From: Pyrrhosoma nymphula
Taxonomy: Eukaryota > Arthropoda > Insecta > Odonata > Coenagrionidae
DNA length: 64,000 bases
Reading direction: 5' to 3'
Assembly (NCBI GenBank): GCA_963573305.1
Contig: OY754335.1
Location: 48,381,985 to 48,445,984 of the forward strand
Below the pieces are notes generated by a model that was not told the origin of the DNA, did not search any database, and saw only the letters and a list, made by a program, of their open reading frames with translations. Numbering within the stretch: position 1 is the first letter of the stretch; every line of letters starts with the position of its first letter. The position numbers were made by a program, and so were the translations under genes. Below are positions 33,305-44,043 of this stretch, one piece after another.

Positions 33305-34250
33305 GCGTTTTACGTCGTTTATTTGTCTTCGAGATTGTACAAATGGAAAAGAGGGCTTATCACTAATGGGAACAGAGCAAGCTGATAACTGTGGGATATT
33401 TTCCTTTCCAATCAACTATGAGCTGATTTTCAGAAAAACACAGACTTCGTTAGCGCTATTCGTTATGTCATCAATAGGGACTAAGCTTTTCACGCTAATT
33501 TCTTCGTGAACGCTCAAGTCTTCCAAGGTTATTTTGTGTTATGTGCTCGAGTTTACTTGGTGTAAATTTTGTCTTTTAAACTGCATTGACGAGAGTGATA
33601 AAAATTTCGATGGGGTAAGTGAAAGCTGTTTTGTAGCGCAGTCATGTGAGGGAAGCCGATGTGTGTATATTAGCTTATTATCACCGCTTCCGCTTTCTAC
33701 TCTTGGCTTACGCGAATGTTAGAAACACGTGTTTTTGCAGTTTTTAGTGGAATCATGCGGTGGCATGAATTGGGCAGAAAAGGGGGGGGGCGTGGCTCCA
33801 TGGGGTTCAGACCCCTCCCACTCCCCTTCCCCCTCCCCCCCCGGCCCCTCCTCTCCCCGGAAAACGGCCTTTGGCCTCCTGCATACGTGTTGTTATTATT
33901 ATTGTATCAATTCATAAATGTGCAGGTAGTCACTTGAAACATTTTGTTATTTTGTGCTAAAGGGGTATCCAAGCGCCCAGGTCACTCCTGCCCGCAGCAT
34001 CATTTGTTGATATCTATGTATTTAGTTGCATAGCTTCAAGGGTTATCTCGCATACAACTTGGATTTTATCTCGATTTTCCGTAGCATCAAACATGGACAT
34101 GTGCCGAAAACCTGCTTTCCATAATCTACGTAGATATTACTTTTCTACAGAACTCCGATCATATTTCATTCCCTTGCTGCAATGTATTCTACTCTTGATA
34201 TTTTTTCCACAACCTCCTTGAAATCTTCCTTGTGAGATCTATTAGGTATT
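33305..34250. other. No recognisable feature; G and C runs
   Basis: Contains a run of G at 33,781-33,790 and a C-rich block at 33,810-33,860. Frames over the C-rich block are low complexity. Nothing else supported. Confidence 0.4.
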
Positions 34251-34255
34251 GCAAG

Positions 34256-34497
34256 AACGTAACCAGGGAAAGCCCCTCCCCTCGGCGACTCTTACTATCG
34301 TGATGATCGCCACAATTGTTCCTTGGAAAACGTACCTCTAATAAGGATTTTACCTACAACACGCCGAAACCGATTACGCCCAATTGATTTGCATTTATCA
34401 AAATTCGAATGTAGGATATTAAAATTGAGCTTTTTCTCCATCGTTGGGGGGGAGGGGGCGATCGCCCCTATCCCCATCCCCCCCTGGTTACGCCCTA
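34256..34497. mobile_element. MITE with CGTAACCAGGG ends
   Basis: AACGTAACCAGGG at the left and, inverted, GGCGTAACCAGGGG at the right, followed on both sides by C- or G-rich sequence (gcccctcccc / ggggcgatcgcccc). About 240 bp and non-coding. Target duplication not certain. Confidence 0.65.
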
Positions 34498-34499
34498 GG

Positions 34500-35318
34500 A
34501 TTTTCCTTATATTTTTCGGCTCTTGTTATTGTTTATGTTATTTTCAGTGACTCTAGTTGTTTCTCATAGTTAATTTTAATAATTTATTTATCTCTCGTGT
34601 CTGTCAATGTATTGGTGCACTTTTTTTGTGATTGGAAAACAAATTAACTAACACGTAATTTTGAAAAATATCATTTCAGGAGTGAAGACGAGGAGGGAGA
34701 AGAAAGAACGGGGTTGACCGGGGAGGGGGCTATTATGGGAAATATTATATTTCCCACAATAGCGTCTCTAAAGCCACTAATGCACTATGGAATAACGTAA
34801 AATAAACCATCAGTTCAAGCCTGGGAAGCAGCTCGAGTCCGAAATTTGAACCAAAAATAATCATGGAAAGATTTTGAAGTATTTAAATTCTTTTAAAAAA
34901 TACCTTTGGACTGCTCTAGCATCAGTGTTTTTAAGGAGAGCCTTCAGTACTGCCGGCAATTTGGTTAAAAAAACTGATTAGACCCTGACAGACAATAAGA
35001 ATACTACATTTCATAAGCAAAAATTAACAAGTTATTTATTGTTTTCGTTTTTAGCTTTCTATGGCATTCGTAATTTTTTGAAAAAAATCAGTAAAATTTA
35101 CCTTTATAACTTTGCCAGTTGATTTAGGACATATTCAGGAATTGAGAGGAGGCCTAATAAATTAATTGAGGAATCAGGGCACTTAGTCCCTCGTGTTCTT
35201 TAGCCGCTTCCGGTTCTTTTGGTTCCTATGAGGACCGCTGTAATCAAGGAACCGAAGAAGCGTTCCTCCCATCCCCAGTTCCGTGATGCTTCAATCCCGT
35301 TCCTCTCTTGAATTACAG
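34500..35318. other. Presumed intron upstream of the KRAP-like exon
   Basis: AT-rich, no coding signal. The last 30 bases (ccgttcctctcttgaattacag) form a pyrimidine tract with AG, the presumed splice acceptor of the exon at 35,319. Confidence 0.5.
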
Positions 35319-35775
35319 TCCCCGACAGCCTTCTTCGGAGCCATCCCCCCCAACTCCCGCGTCGCAGACTTCCGGAAGGGAGCGCTCTAGGGAGTGGGAG
35401 GGTCGTCGACCACCGCTAAGCGGAGGGAAGCTTTTGCAGGCCGGAGGAGAGATGGAGTGGGGACGACTGATGTGGGGAGGGGGTGGGGGTTCATTTCAGT
35501 TCGACACGCACTCGCCGGCTTCGCACTCGAGCATTGATTCCCTGCTGGAATCCCGCAGGCCAGACCCGGAGGAGATGTTGTTTGGTCTGGGTTTTGGAGG
35601 GCACCCTGGAGGCACTTCCCTTCCGAGCCAAGGGTCTGGAGGTGGTGGTCCTGGGTACATCTCGGGCTCCCAAAGGGATCCATCCAGTCCTTTCTCATTC
35701 GGAAGTTGCGGAGCGGATGGAGGAAGTGATGAAGAAGTGTCACGCATTCCTCGGAGGTATTTACAGCCATCAAAG
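35319..35775 (+). CDS. Internal exon of a KRAP/ITPRID-like gene (IP3-receptor binding region)
   Basis: A 457-bp exon with an acceptor (ttgaattacag, 35,308-35,318) and a strong donor (AAAG|GTTAGTAAG, 35,775/35,776), open throughout in one frame and ending on a codon boundary. GC content is far above the surroundings. The encoded piece has a low-complexity P/S/G-rich start, then SHSSIDSLLESRR, DPEEMLFGLGFGG (about 35,527-35,601), a second glycine-serine stretch and SRIPRRYLQPSK at the end. The order SS.SSLLE, DPEE(I/M)L..LGFG and (R/K)IP.RF is that of the conserved IP3-receptor-interacting region in KRAP (SSFA2/ITPRID2) and TESPA1, which tether IP3 receptors to actin near the endoplasmic reticulum. 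The conserved part that should follow (FL..Q..RM) must be in another exon, not found. The gene name is inferred. Confidence 0.7.
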
Positions 35776-36169
35776 GTTAGTAAGTGCTTCATTCACTGTA
35801 CGGTTATAAAATGCATCATTTATTATAAGTTTATTTAATGCTTGATTCATTATAAGGTTAGCAATGCTTAATTTACTGTAAGGTTTTTAAATGCTGCATT
35901 GTGTCCGTTGCTCAGGGTATAATCTAATTAATAACCAAATTTGTAAAATGTTTTATATAAAACACTTTCAAAATTTGGTTTAAAAACTGCCAATTTTATA
36001 AAACTGGGCTTATGTTTCAGGCTGTCTTGACGAAATGTTTAATGGGATGATGATGTTGTTTATTCATCTATGAGACTAACAAAAGGAGGCAGTGGGTATA
36101 TCATTAATAGTGTACCAGAAAGTAGCATTTAGTAGTCATACACTGGTATAATACTAAAATCAGCTTCCC

Positions 36170-36275
36170 ATCCTGAGGGTCCTGGTTCATATCCTGGCAG
36201 TGGCGGAGATTTCAGTGGAAATCTGATTCCTACTTGAGTGCAATGCAGAGAGCACTTCAAGTGCAGGACATCGGA
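36170..36275 (+). mobile_element. tRNA-derived SINE fragment
   Basis: TCCTGGTTCATATCCTGGCA resembles a T arm and B box (GGTTCATATCC), followed by GTGGCGGAGATTTCAGTGGA and GAGTGCAATGCAGAGAGCAC. The tRNA 5' part is faint. Truncated, no target duplication found. Confidence 0.5.
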
Positions 36276-36639
36276 TGCGAAGTCAAACTGTTCACCCCTT
36301 GGCACCTTTTGTTAAGGTTAGGCTGGTGCCAAATCTATGTTTCTCTCCAATCTTCCTCCTTTCCCAAGCAATGTTACCAATAGTAACCTACCCAGTTATT
36401 CCCAATGGCAAGACTTCTCTTAGTTTTTGGTCATCTCCTGGAACAATAAATGAACCAAAGAAATTTTATGTTTAGAATTAATTTATTTCCATTCATTGTG
36501 TGGCATGCTAATGATGGGGATGTAATGACCCAAATTTTCTATTTCTCTGATTTTGATCCATCAGGAACATTATACATCTGTGGAAATGAAAAACTTTACC
36601 TGAGAATTGATTTCGAGCATGAGACTTAAATGGATGTTA

Positions 36640-36740
36640 CCCGCTATGGTGGAATGTGTGAAGTTCATAGAGAGAAAATCATTCGCCTAGACTGGGATTT
36701 GAACCCAGCTCCCTGGATTTCATGCTGCTGCTTTTTAAAT
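36640..36740 (-). mobile_element. tRNA-derived SINE fragment in the left arm
   Basis: The minus strand has CTGGGTTCAAATCCCAGTCT (B box GGTTCAAATCC) then AGGCGAATGATTTTCTCTCT. Same family as 26,515-26,645. The inverted copy at 46,900-46,975 has GGTTCACATCC instead, a B-box mutation. Confidence 0.7.
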
Positions 36741-37440
36741 TTGCTTGAAAACACTCATGTTTATTTTGGGAAACTTTATGTTGATAGGATGGGTTTTAGT
36801 CTCATGGTCTTGGGTGCCATTTGCAGGAATATGGGTACTTAGTGGCATCATTTCCATGGTACACCATAATGACATGTTCTTTTAAACCTGCGAAAAAAAT
36901 TCACTGTGAAAGAGGATGCCTAGGTGCCATGCCAGAGGTTTGAATGCGATACCAGGCAAATAATTTTTTCATTGTTGTACTTTACGCTCAACCTTAGAAT
37001 GACTGAGAGATTATTAAGCTACTTGCCTGCACTAACGTTAATTTCCAATGAAGAGGAAAATCCAGTCAGGTTCTTCTTCAAAAGTTTTCAAAACAGAACA
37101 TGCCTATAAATTTTACAGTTTTTAATAACTTCATTGATTTTTACTTCTGAGATTTTGATGCTGCCCTCTCACGAAATGTATATATTGCCACTAATAATTT
37201 ATGGCCTCGAATATTCAATGTTTCATTAATTATTTATTTTATTTTTTTATCCATTCACACTGAATTGGGCATTTTGCCTGGTGGTAACATGGTCAAATCA
37301 TCTTTGCCTGCTAAAGTTTAAAATGTGGATGTAATTTTTTTTTTTAGGTGAAAGGAGTTTTGTAAAGAAAGGAGTTGTCAAAATCTGTATGGATCTGCCT
37401 TGCCTTCTGCATTGATGCAATTAATGACTTTTTCAAGTAG

Positions 37441-37502
37441 GTACCAGCAGGACCTTATGGAAGCTTTTGAGTCAGGATTTTGTGGATATAGAGAATTAAC
37501 TG
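37441..37502 (+). other. Possible 62-bp exon
   Basis: Acceptor-like ctttttcaagtag at 37,428-37,440 and donor ACTG|GTAAGTGA at 37,502/37,503 bracket a frame reading YQQDLMEAFESGFCGYRELT. No family was recognised, and its phase does not join directly to the exon at 35,775. In the inverted right arm (46,110-46,190) a 23-bp palindromic insertion splits the same stretch, so at most the left copy could be used. Weak candidate. Confidence 0.25.
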
Positions 37503-38547
37503 GTAAGTGAATATGTACTAGTTTTCTTATTGCATAATATTACCTAGGGTCATTAATTGATATAGGTTTTACATGATGTGGCTCAGTATGGAGCCAAATA
37601 CATGTGTATTTTTTAGTCATCAAAATATTTTTATTTTTTGTAGCACAAATTTGAAAGGATATGATATAATACCAGTCTTTCATGGCTGTGTGGTATCATA
37701 CAAAACTAGTTTATTGTTTACGGCCAGCTTTCAAAACTCATTTACATGCATTTTCATAATTTTCTTAAACTTAAGCTGACATAAGTGAATGTAGTTCTGC
37801 TGCAGTTTTGAAGCAGGTGGGGTGATATTAAAAAATTCATGCTCTCTTAGTACCCTCCTTGTGGTCGAAGAACTTGGAGCCTAATAATCTTTCCACAGCT
37901 TGTTTTCTGTGGCTGTGGTGCGTATCCTGTTGGATATGGGCTTGATTTGACTGGGGAAGTCCTTTGATCCATCTAGAAAAAGTTCTACATGGTAAATGTA
38001 CTATGGGCATTTTTTATGCCAAGACTGCCTACTACAGTTAAATATATTCAATTCACTATTGGCCCAAAACAGGAAGGAAGTGAAGATTGAAACCTGTAAG
38101 GATCTGCCTTGATGCAATGCACCAACACTTTTGAAATCACAGAAGTAGCTGCCCACTCAAAATTTTTAGGCACCATGGTTTAATTGCACGTTTATAAATA
38201 ATAGACTTTGAGTTAATAGGTTGTTAAACTAACTTAAATAAATCTTATTTGAGTGGGAAACTGCTATCTCTTTCTTAATTATGTGTTATGGAAAAATTTT
38301 ACTGTACTATCTATATAAATGATGAGCTTCACTTGGCTCCAGGGAATCAAACCAGAGCTGAACTGCTGAAAACAAGCCATAAGATTTTATTCAAAATGGT
38401 TCAATGACATGAGCCACTTCAATAGTTTAGTTTACAGAGGAACAAACCATGGAGTGGATAGGATCAGAGCAGAGTACTTTCTGGAGTGGAGGTCTGAGTG
38501 AGTGAGCTGGGACTGGAACTTTAGGTGTGCAGACTCTCCACTCTGGA

Positions 38548-38905
38548 GGGTTATTTTGTAATCTCACTTAAGTGGGAATACGTCATAAAATATGGAAAAT
38601 TACATCATTTTTCGTAGTTCAACTCTGCCACCAAGGTGGGGTGACCATATTCGGCTCTCAAGTGGTGAACTGCCAGTCTTCTATTTGATTCATCGGCTCT
38701 TTCGACTCTTGATCCGTATCTTTCGACTCTTGGTCCATTTCATTTGGCTTCGCATTTCATTAGTTCCATCTCACCTGTCGTTAGGAACGTGAAATGGAGC
38801 CACCATCAGACTTTGGCCGATAATGAGCCGATCATTAAGAGAGCAAAACAGATCTCCCACCTTCCCGCAAAGAGTCATTAAAAAGGTGAGATTACAAAAT
38901 AACCC
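38548..38905. mobile_element. MITE with GGGTTATTTTGTAATCTCAC ends
   Basis: The 20-base left end GGGTTATTTTGTAATCTCAC is perfectly inverted at 38,886-38,905. The 358-bp interior is non-coding. The copy in the right arm (44,718-45,047) is about 30 bp shorter. Target duplication not identified. Confidence 0.85.
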
Positions 38906-38926
38906 CCCTGAACTTGACTGCACAAG

Positions 38927-40580
38927 CTCCTCAAATACCACACTAGAGCACTCAAAAGCTGTACTCTGTGGTGGTATTCATGGAGTTCCAACAAGGGAAA
39001 CGCCGTACCAAGGGAGAGCCATTGGCCACACATTGTGCTTGTGTGCTCTTCCAAATTTCCAAGTTTGCACTGACGACAAAGGCCAACCTGTATACTCTGT
39101 AGCACTAAACTTTTCATTGTATCTCTGCTTCGTTTCTGCCTTTGCCTAGCCATTACTATTCCAAACGCTCCACTCGAAACCAGTAAGCTTAACATTACTG
39201 CTCGGGAGCAGAACGACCAATTTTAACCTTTCTCTGTTCCAGTGTTGATAAGAGAGCCTCGGGATGAATAAAGTTACTCTGGAACAAGACTGTCCAGTTC
39301 CGGTTTGATTCCCTGCTTGGATTGAAAAGTTCAAGCTTTTTTGACAACCATGATGGTTTCTCAATAAATTTGACCTTTTTATTGTCAATTGTCACCCTTC
39401 CATTAGGAAATACATAAAACATATAAAACCTATTCAGACCTTAATGTGCTAATTAAGTTTAAGAAAAATAATTTTTTCTTTTATCTATAAATTAAAGTAC
39501 AAAATTACTATACATTATCCTTTTCTTGATTTTTTACTGGAAAAATTACTTATGGTACCATCGTAATCCATTTTGTTTGTTAGTTGATATTCTACAGATA
39601 AAAAAGACAAAAAATTACTTAATTGTGTATCATCCATTCTGGATGCAGGATGATTTTTTATTCAGTTTTAATTTGGAAACATTAAAATGTGGTTATTTTT
39701 AATAATTAAAAAAGTGTTATTAATGCCGAAAATGGCACCATGAAAAAGGTGCCACCTAGGGCAGTGAAGAAAATCAGTCTCTTTAATCTGTAACAAGACA
39801 AAAACTTCTTTATTCCACCATGTTCTTCTCAGCAAACACACATGAAAAAAATGTTTTAAAAAACTATCAACTCCTTACAAAACAGGAACACCAACTCATA
39901 TTTTAAAAACAGTGTGGTAGGTACCAAGTTAATTCTCGTGAAAATTGCTACCAAAATTCAATCACTATGGACAGTTGGGTCTCCCCCGTCACCCAACCCT
40001 CTTCATAATGCCATTGAGTTTACCTCATTGCCATTGGTGACAATCTACAGTCTTCTTAAAATAATATGAGCTTGGTTATATAATGCTTGCAACTTCTCAA
40101 TTTGCGATAAATAAATTCATATCAACTTTATTAACTTATAAAAAGTTAACAACCAGGTGCCTAAAAATGTTGTATGGTAATGCATATGTGATACACTTGC
40201 TCACTTGCCTTTTGTCTGTGTGTGTGGAAACTTGGCCTACCCCAAGTGGACATATGACTGAAATGAGGTTTCTCCTTCCTTTTAATTCTCCATCCAAATT
40301 GATGAAAAGCAATTTCACCATTCAATTATGTTTGGCTAGACTGTCATATTTATTCTACCTGGTGAGGCAGAAAGGGAACCTTAAGGTATCTAGGTACCCT
40401 TTCCCTGACCCTCCCCTTAATTGCCTCATTAGGATGATTTATTGAGTATGGAGAAGTGTTTAAACAGAATTTTTAATTCTAATTTTCGTTTGAAATTCTT
40501 GTGTCTAATACTATAACTGTTATCTTTCATGTTTTCTTAATTTTTCGCATTAACAAATGTTGTGTACAAGTGCTTCAGAG
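38927..40580. other. Loop of the inverted duplication, first part
   Basis: A minus-strand frame at 39,195-39,422 (75 codons: FYVFPNGRVTIDNKKV, then SWLSKKLELFNPS) looks protein-like but I do not recognise it. The remainder is AT-rich with no supported feature. Confidence 0.35.
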
Positions 40581-40584
40581 TGAA

Positions 40585-40690
40585 TAATTTACCTTGACTG
40601 GAATGCAAACTTGGATCCCCTGATTCCTGGGCAGATGCTTTTGACCTCATGGACTGTAACTCCTTCCGCAAATGATGACTGTGACATTGC
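40585..40690 (-). mobile_element. Decayed tRNA-SINE fragment
   Basis: The minus strand reads CAGGGGATCCAAGTTTGCAT then TCCAGTCAAGGTAAATTATT, a degraded form of the GGTTCAAATCC ... TCAAGGCGAATGATT unit at 26.5 kb. Confidence 0.5.
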
Positions 40691-40969
40691 ATGTAAAGAC
40701 AGTCCCCAAATTATGTAAGCTTTGATTTGCATAAATCTGTATGTGCTTACATAAGTGGCACCCTTACCCAAAAAGACGAGCGTTACAGAAGTTACGGAAT
40801 GCGAAGAGTGGTTGCCTATACTCAAGAAGTGAATATGTGAAGGAAGTGCCGTAATAATAATACTATTTTTTATTACACCATTAGCAAGTACATACATGGT
40901 TTTGTTATGGATTTAGGACAGGACATATATGCACAGAATTACGATGTCATAATCCCTATTGAAAATGCC

Positions 40970-41100
40970 CTATAGGAATTTTTTTTCCTACAGTAATTTG
41001 ACAATGGGAACTCAAACACCATCCAATAGGAAAATAATTTTCCAAAAGGAAATAATTTTCCTATTCCTAAAGGAAAATTCCTATAGGAAAATATTCTCAT
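40970..41100. repeat. Short CCTATAGG-type array, left end of the element
   Basis: Five to seven diverged units such as CCTATAGGAATTTTTTTTCC and AAAATTCCTATAGGAAAATA. They are more decayed than those at 41,760-42,140. Confidence 0.7.
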
Positions 41101-41119
41101 ATATTTAAAATGAAAAAAA

Positions 41120-41205
41120 ACCTCCACCACTAGGATTAGATACTGGGGCCTTTTATTCGTGGGTCGCCAACTCTTACCACTACACCACCTAACTATGTTA
41201 AAGAG
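41120..41205 (-). other. tRNA-like sequence inside the CCTATAGG element
   Basis: The minus strand reads GGTGGTGTAGTGGTAAGAGT, a good D-arm and A-box match (TGGTGTAGTGG), followed by GGCGACCCACGAATAAAAGG and a weak B-box (AGTATCTAATCC). Stems do not all pair and the acceptor stem is not visible, so it is a relic of a tRNA or tRNA-derived SINE rather than a working gene. Confidence 0.4.
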
Positions 41206-41754
41206 ATGGCGATCTCATAAGTATAAATTTGGCATGCTAAGCATGACGCAGAAAAAAAGTGCGGTACAGTACTTGACGTGAATTACTGGACGCTACAGTA
41301 CAAATACCGTACATTTGCCCAAATAATCAATATATTTTTATTTGAATCCATTTCGGGGGTAGTGTATTTTGTGATAAAAGAACTCAAAGTTGAGAGATAG
41401 AGAGGATTGCTGCACACCTACAGTTTCATAGGTAAAGGGAGAAGAACCTCATGTGTTATGCAACGGAACCGACTATGTGAGTTCCATACCGGTGATCCAT
41501 TTTTTAATGAATTTCTAACTTTTTCTTAAAATGTCTTTATTGACAAATGTTTTAATTTGAAATGAAATATTATAAAAACTTGTCATGTATTGGTGATGTA
41601 TGCATTATATTTGTGAGAATGCAGAACCATTAATAAAATGAAATGTTTTATTTTTTAATTTCGAATTAATTAGAATGTTTCACTATGGGAAATGTTCTTG
41701 TACCTATAGTGAATATTTGTGCTATAGAAATATTGCTAATTCCTATAGGAAACC

Positions 41755-42140
41755 TTTTTCCATTGTCAAATATTCATGCTTTAGGAAAATTTCTCATAAC
41801 TATAGGGTTATTTCTCATTCCTATAGGAAAATATTCATGCTATAGGAAAATTTCTCATCCCTATAGGAAAATTTCTCATCCCTATAGGAAAATTTATCGT
41901 TCCTATAGGAAAATTTACCGTTCCTATTGGACAATATTCGTCCTATGGGAAAATTTCTCGTCCCTATAGGAAAATATTCGTCCTATAGGAAAATTTATCA
42001 TTCCTATAGGAAAATTTCTCTTTCCTATAGGAAACTTTCTTGTACCTATAGGAAATTTATTGTTCCTATAGGAACCTTTATTGTTCCTGTAGGAAATTGT
42101 AATTCCTATAGGAATTTACATAGTCCTATAGGAAACCAAT
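41755..42140. repeat. Tandem CCTATAGGAAAATTT array
   Basis: About 20 units, 17-22 bp each, consensus near TCCTATAGGAAAATTTCTCA. Each contains the self-complementary TTCCTATAGGAA. The frames over it (HPYRKISHPYRKIYRSYRK-like) are translation of the repeat, not a gene. Confidence 0.95.
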
Positions 42141-42228
42141 GTGGCATTTTCAATAGGAATTACAATATTATATAAACATATATACAAAGTTGTTAAAATA
42201 CAATTACATACTTTGACATTCTCTTACA

Positions 42229-42589
42229 TTATAAAATAATATTGGCAATTTTCCACAAAATAAACTTTAATGTGAGTGGTTTCAATGTTCTGCATCATCA
42301 TCAGGTAACAAATATGACTCAAAGTCCAGTATATGTACAGAATTGCAATTACTGGGAGGGTTGGGGAAATGCGGGGAGAGGTTGGGATTAGAAGGGAAGA
42401 GGAAAGGGTGGGATTCCCTTCCCTTCTAATCCCCTCCTCTCCCCCCCTTTCCCCGACCCTCCCCTTAATTTCAATTCTGTATATAAACTGCACTTTGAGT
42501 CATATTTGATACCTGATGATTTTGCAGTACATTGAAACCAGTCACATTAAAGTTTATATTGTGGAGAATTGCCAATATTATTTTATTAT
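42229..42589. mobile_element. 361-bp foldback element
   Basis: Almost the whole element is one palindrome. ATAAAATAATATTGGCAATT at the left is inverted at the right, and the arms share AAACTTTAATGTGA, GGTTTCAATGT, CATCAGGTA, AAATATGACTCAAAGT, CAGAATTG and GGATTAGAAGGGAAG. Arms are about 170 bp, the spacer short. Non-coding; the inner parts are G- or C-rich. Confidence 0.9.
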
Positions 42590-42599
42590 GTTATTCCAT

Positions 42600-43000
42600 A
42601 AGATCAAGCCTGAAACAACTCTTTTTACTCTTACATCATAGTATCATTTCTTGGTAAGAAATTCTTTAACTCGCATTTAGAAAATCATGGGAGAGGTTTC
42701 AAAGTCGTTTGGCAATTTATTGTACAGTATTGAGGCCGAGTGATAGGTGCCATTTGCAAAACGTGAGTATGAATACTGACTGGCATGTATGCTATTGTTA
42801 GAACAGGTGGAGTAGTCATGGTATACAGAGTTTATTGGGAATTTATCAGGATTTTCTTTAACAAAGCAAACACATGACAAGATGTAAATAGAGGGCAATG
42901 TTAGTATACCTATTTGCTTCAGCGAAAAGTGGTTTTCCAGGGGGTGCGAATAGGGACTTGGAACATGGCTTTAACTGCTTGTTTTGGAATGTAGGTAAAA
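42600..43000 (-). pseudogene. LINE C-terminal relic (third family)
   Basis: On the minus strand: SPYSHPLENHFSLKQ, IGILTLPSIYILSCVCFVKEN, HASQYSYSRFANG, SASILYNKLPNDFE, then VKEFL. This is the C-terminal region of jockey/RTE-like LINE proteins (family pattern LTLPSIYI.E, YNKLP). Only the frame from 42,677 to 42,990 is continuous. No polymerase motifs. Confidence 0.75.
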
Positions 43001-43094
43001 GCTGGCCAATCTAAAAGGGTGAAGACCAGAAAATTGGCCTGGTCTGTTGTCAAAAATTTGCATTAAGATCCATGCTTTCGCCCTTCCGTGCAAC

Positions 43095-43460
43095 CCTGGT
43101 GAAAACTAACCGTAACAGACAGTGTGACAGAAGCATAAACACAGTGTGCTTAGAAAGTGACAAGAGCGTGATTACAGTGTGACCACAGTGTGAATACAGC
43201 ATGTCAAAAGTATAAAATGGGACTCAAAAGCATGATAGACAGTGTAACGGTACAGTGTGTGGACATTGTGCAAACAGTGTTTGTGCACTGTGTGTACAGT
43301 GTAAGGACACAGTGTGCGTACACTGTGACTAATACCCTTGTACAGTGTGCAGCACATTGTTGTCACAGTGTCCATCACACTTGAAAGGGAGCACACTGTG
43401 CACACAGTGTGCATACACTTGTACAGTGTGCAGAACATTGTTGTCACACTGCCTGTCATG
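43095..43460. repeat. CACAGTGTG-rich tract
   Basis: At least 20 occurrences of ACAGTGTG, CACTGTG or CACAGTGTG, many part of the palindrome CACAGTGTG/CACACTGTG. Longer units such as ACAGTGTGCAGCACATTGTT and its near repeat ACAGTGTGCAGAACATTGTT recur about 85 bp apart, so part of it is tandemly duplicated. Confidence 0.85.
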
Positions 43461-43829
43461 GTTTATGTCATGGTCAGCAGGGAATTGTTTAATTTGTCGT
43501 TATGATATTACACGTTTTGATAAGATGATCACGAGGTGCAACTTTCAAGCAATTTTAACATTTTGGTTAATAAATTAAGGAAATGAATAAAGAGTTCTTA
43601 AATTTTACAATGAACTGAATGAAAATGGGATGAAAATTATGCCCCACATTTTTCCGCATCAAGTATAATCTTTGGAGCACGGACACAACTGCGGAGTAAT
43701 TTTCGACCACGTAAATGTTGACTTATACTGCGAGTGTTGGAATGCATCTATTACATAACTCGGGGACTGCTTTTACAATAATTTGTGCAAACATTGTATT
43801 CCTCTAAAATTCCTTTATGGATGCATTCA

Positions 43830-43935
43830 AAGTGAAGGAGAATGTCTTGGTAGCATTACTGGCATAAGAACTCTGCTGGAAATCTGGGGATGTGACTTTG
43901 AATCCTTATCGGGTGTCCTGAAATTCACTGCCAGT
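43830..43935 (+). mobile_element. tRNA-derived SINE fragment
   Basis: TTGGTAGCATTACTGGCATA fits a D arm with A box, and GACTTTGAATCCTTATCGG a T arm with B box, 45 bp apart, followed by GTGTCCTGAAATTC. The spacing is that of a tRNA with a long variable part, typical of tRNA-derived SINEs. Confidence 0.6.
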
Positions 43936-44043
43936 ACCACAAGTACTTCCATCAAACTGAATGCAAGAAAATATGGCCACTGCAGCCATTGAATGTAATA
44001 TCGGAATGGCCAGTGGAATTCTATAGCATACAGGTTACACATT

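Larger units (their letters stand above)
36337..38926 (+). repeat. Left arm of a giant inverted duplication
   Basis: The whole stretch returns reverse-complemented at 44,697-47,364. Examples: the 70-codon frame starting MDVTRYGGMCEVHREKIIR at 36,630 recurs on the minus strand at 46,786-46,998, and the frame at 37,573-37,779 recurs at 45,829-46,035. The outer ends are ATGTTTCTCTCCAATCTTCC here and its complement near 47,363; the inner ends are GAACTTGACTGCACAAGC here. The arms differ by scattered substitutions and indels. It includes a SINE, a MITE and a possible exon. Confidence 0.95.
40952..42160. mobile_element. TA-flanked inverted-repeat element packed with CCTATAGG units
   Basis: The left end ATCCCTATTGAAAATGCC is inverted at the right as GGCATTTTCAATAGGAAT. 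Both ends are flanked by TA (40,950-40,951 and 42,161-42,162), as in Tc1/mariner-type insertion. The right 450 bp and left 140 bp consist of units built on TTCCTATAGGAAAAT; the middle 600 bp is unique and includes a tRNA-like piece. No transposase. Length 1,209 bp. Confidence 0.8.

Noticed and set aside
35387..35809. Antisense and shifted frames of 60-128 codons over the KRAP-like exon
   Set aside because: They exist because the exon is GC-rich; only the plus-strand frame has splice sites and family motifs.
41755..42140. A CRISPR-like array
   Set aside because: Units are adjacent without spacers: a tandem satellite.
41685..42175. Repetitive proteins (PYRKISHPYRK-like frames)
   Set aside because: They are translations of the CCTATAGG tandem array; unit lengths not divisible by three switch the frame.
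43095..43460. A CRISPR-like array
   Set aside because: Repeats are short, irregular and without unique equal-length spacers, and the genome is an animal's.
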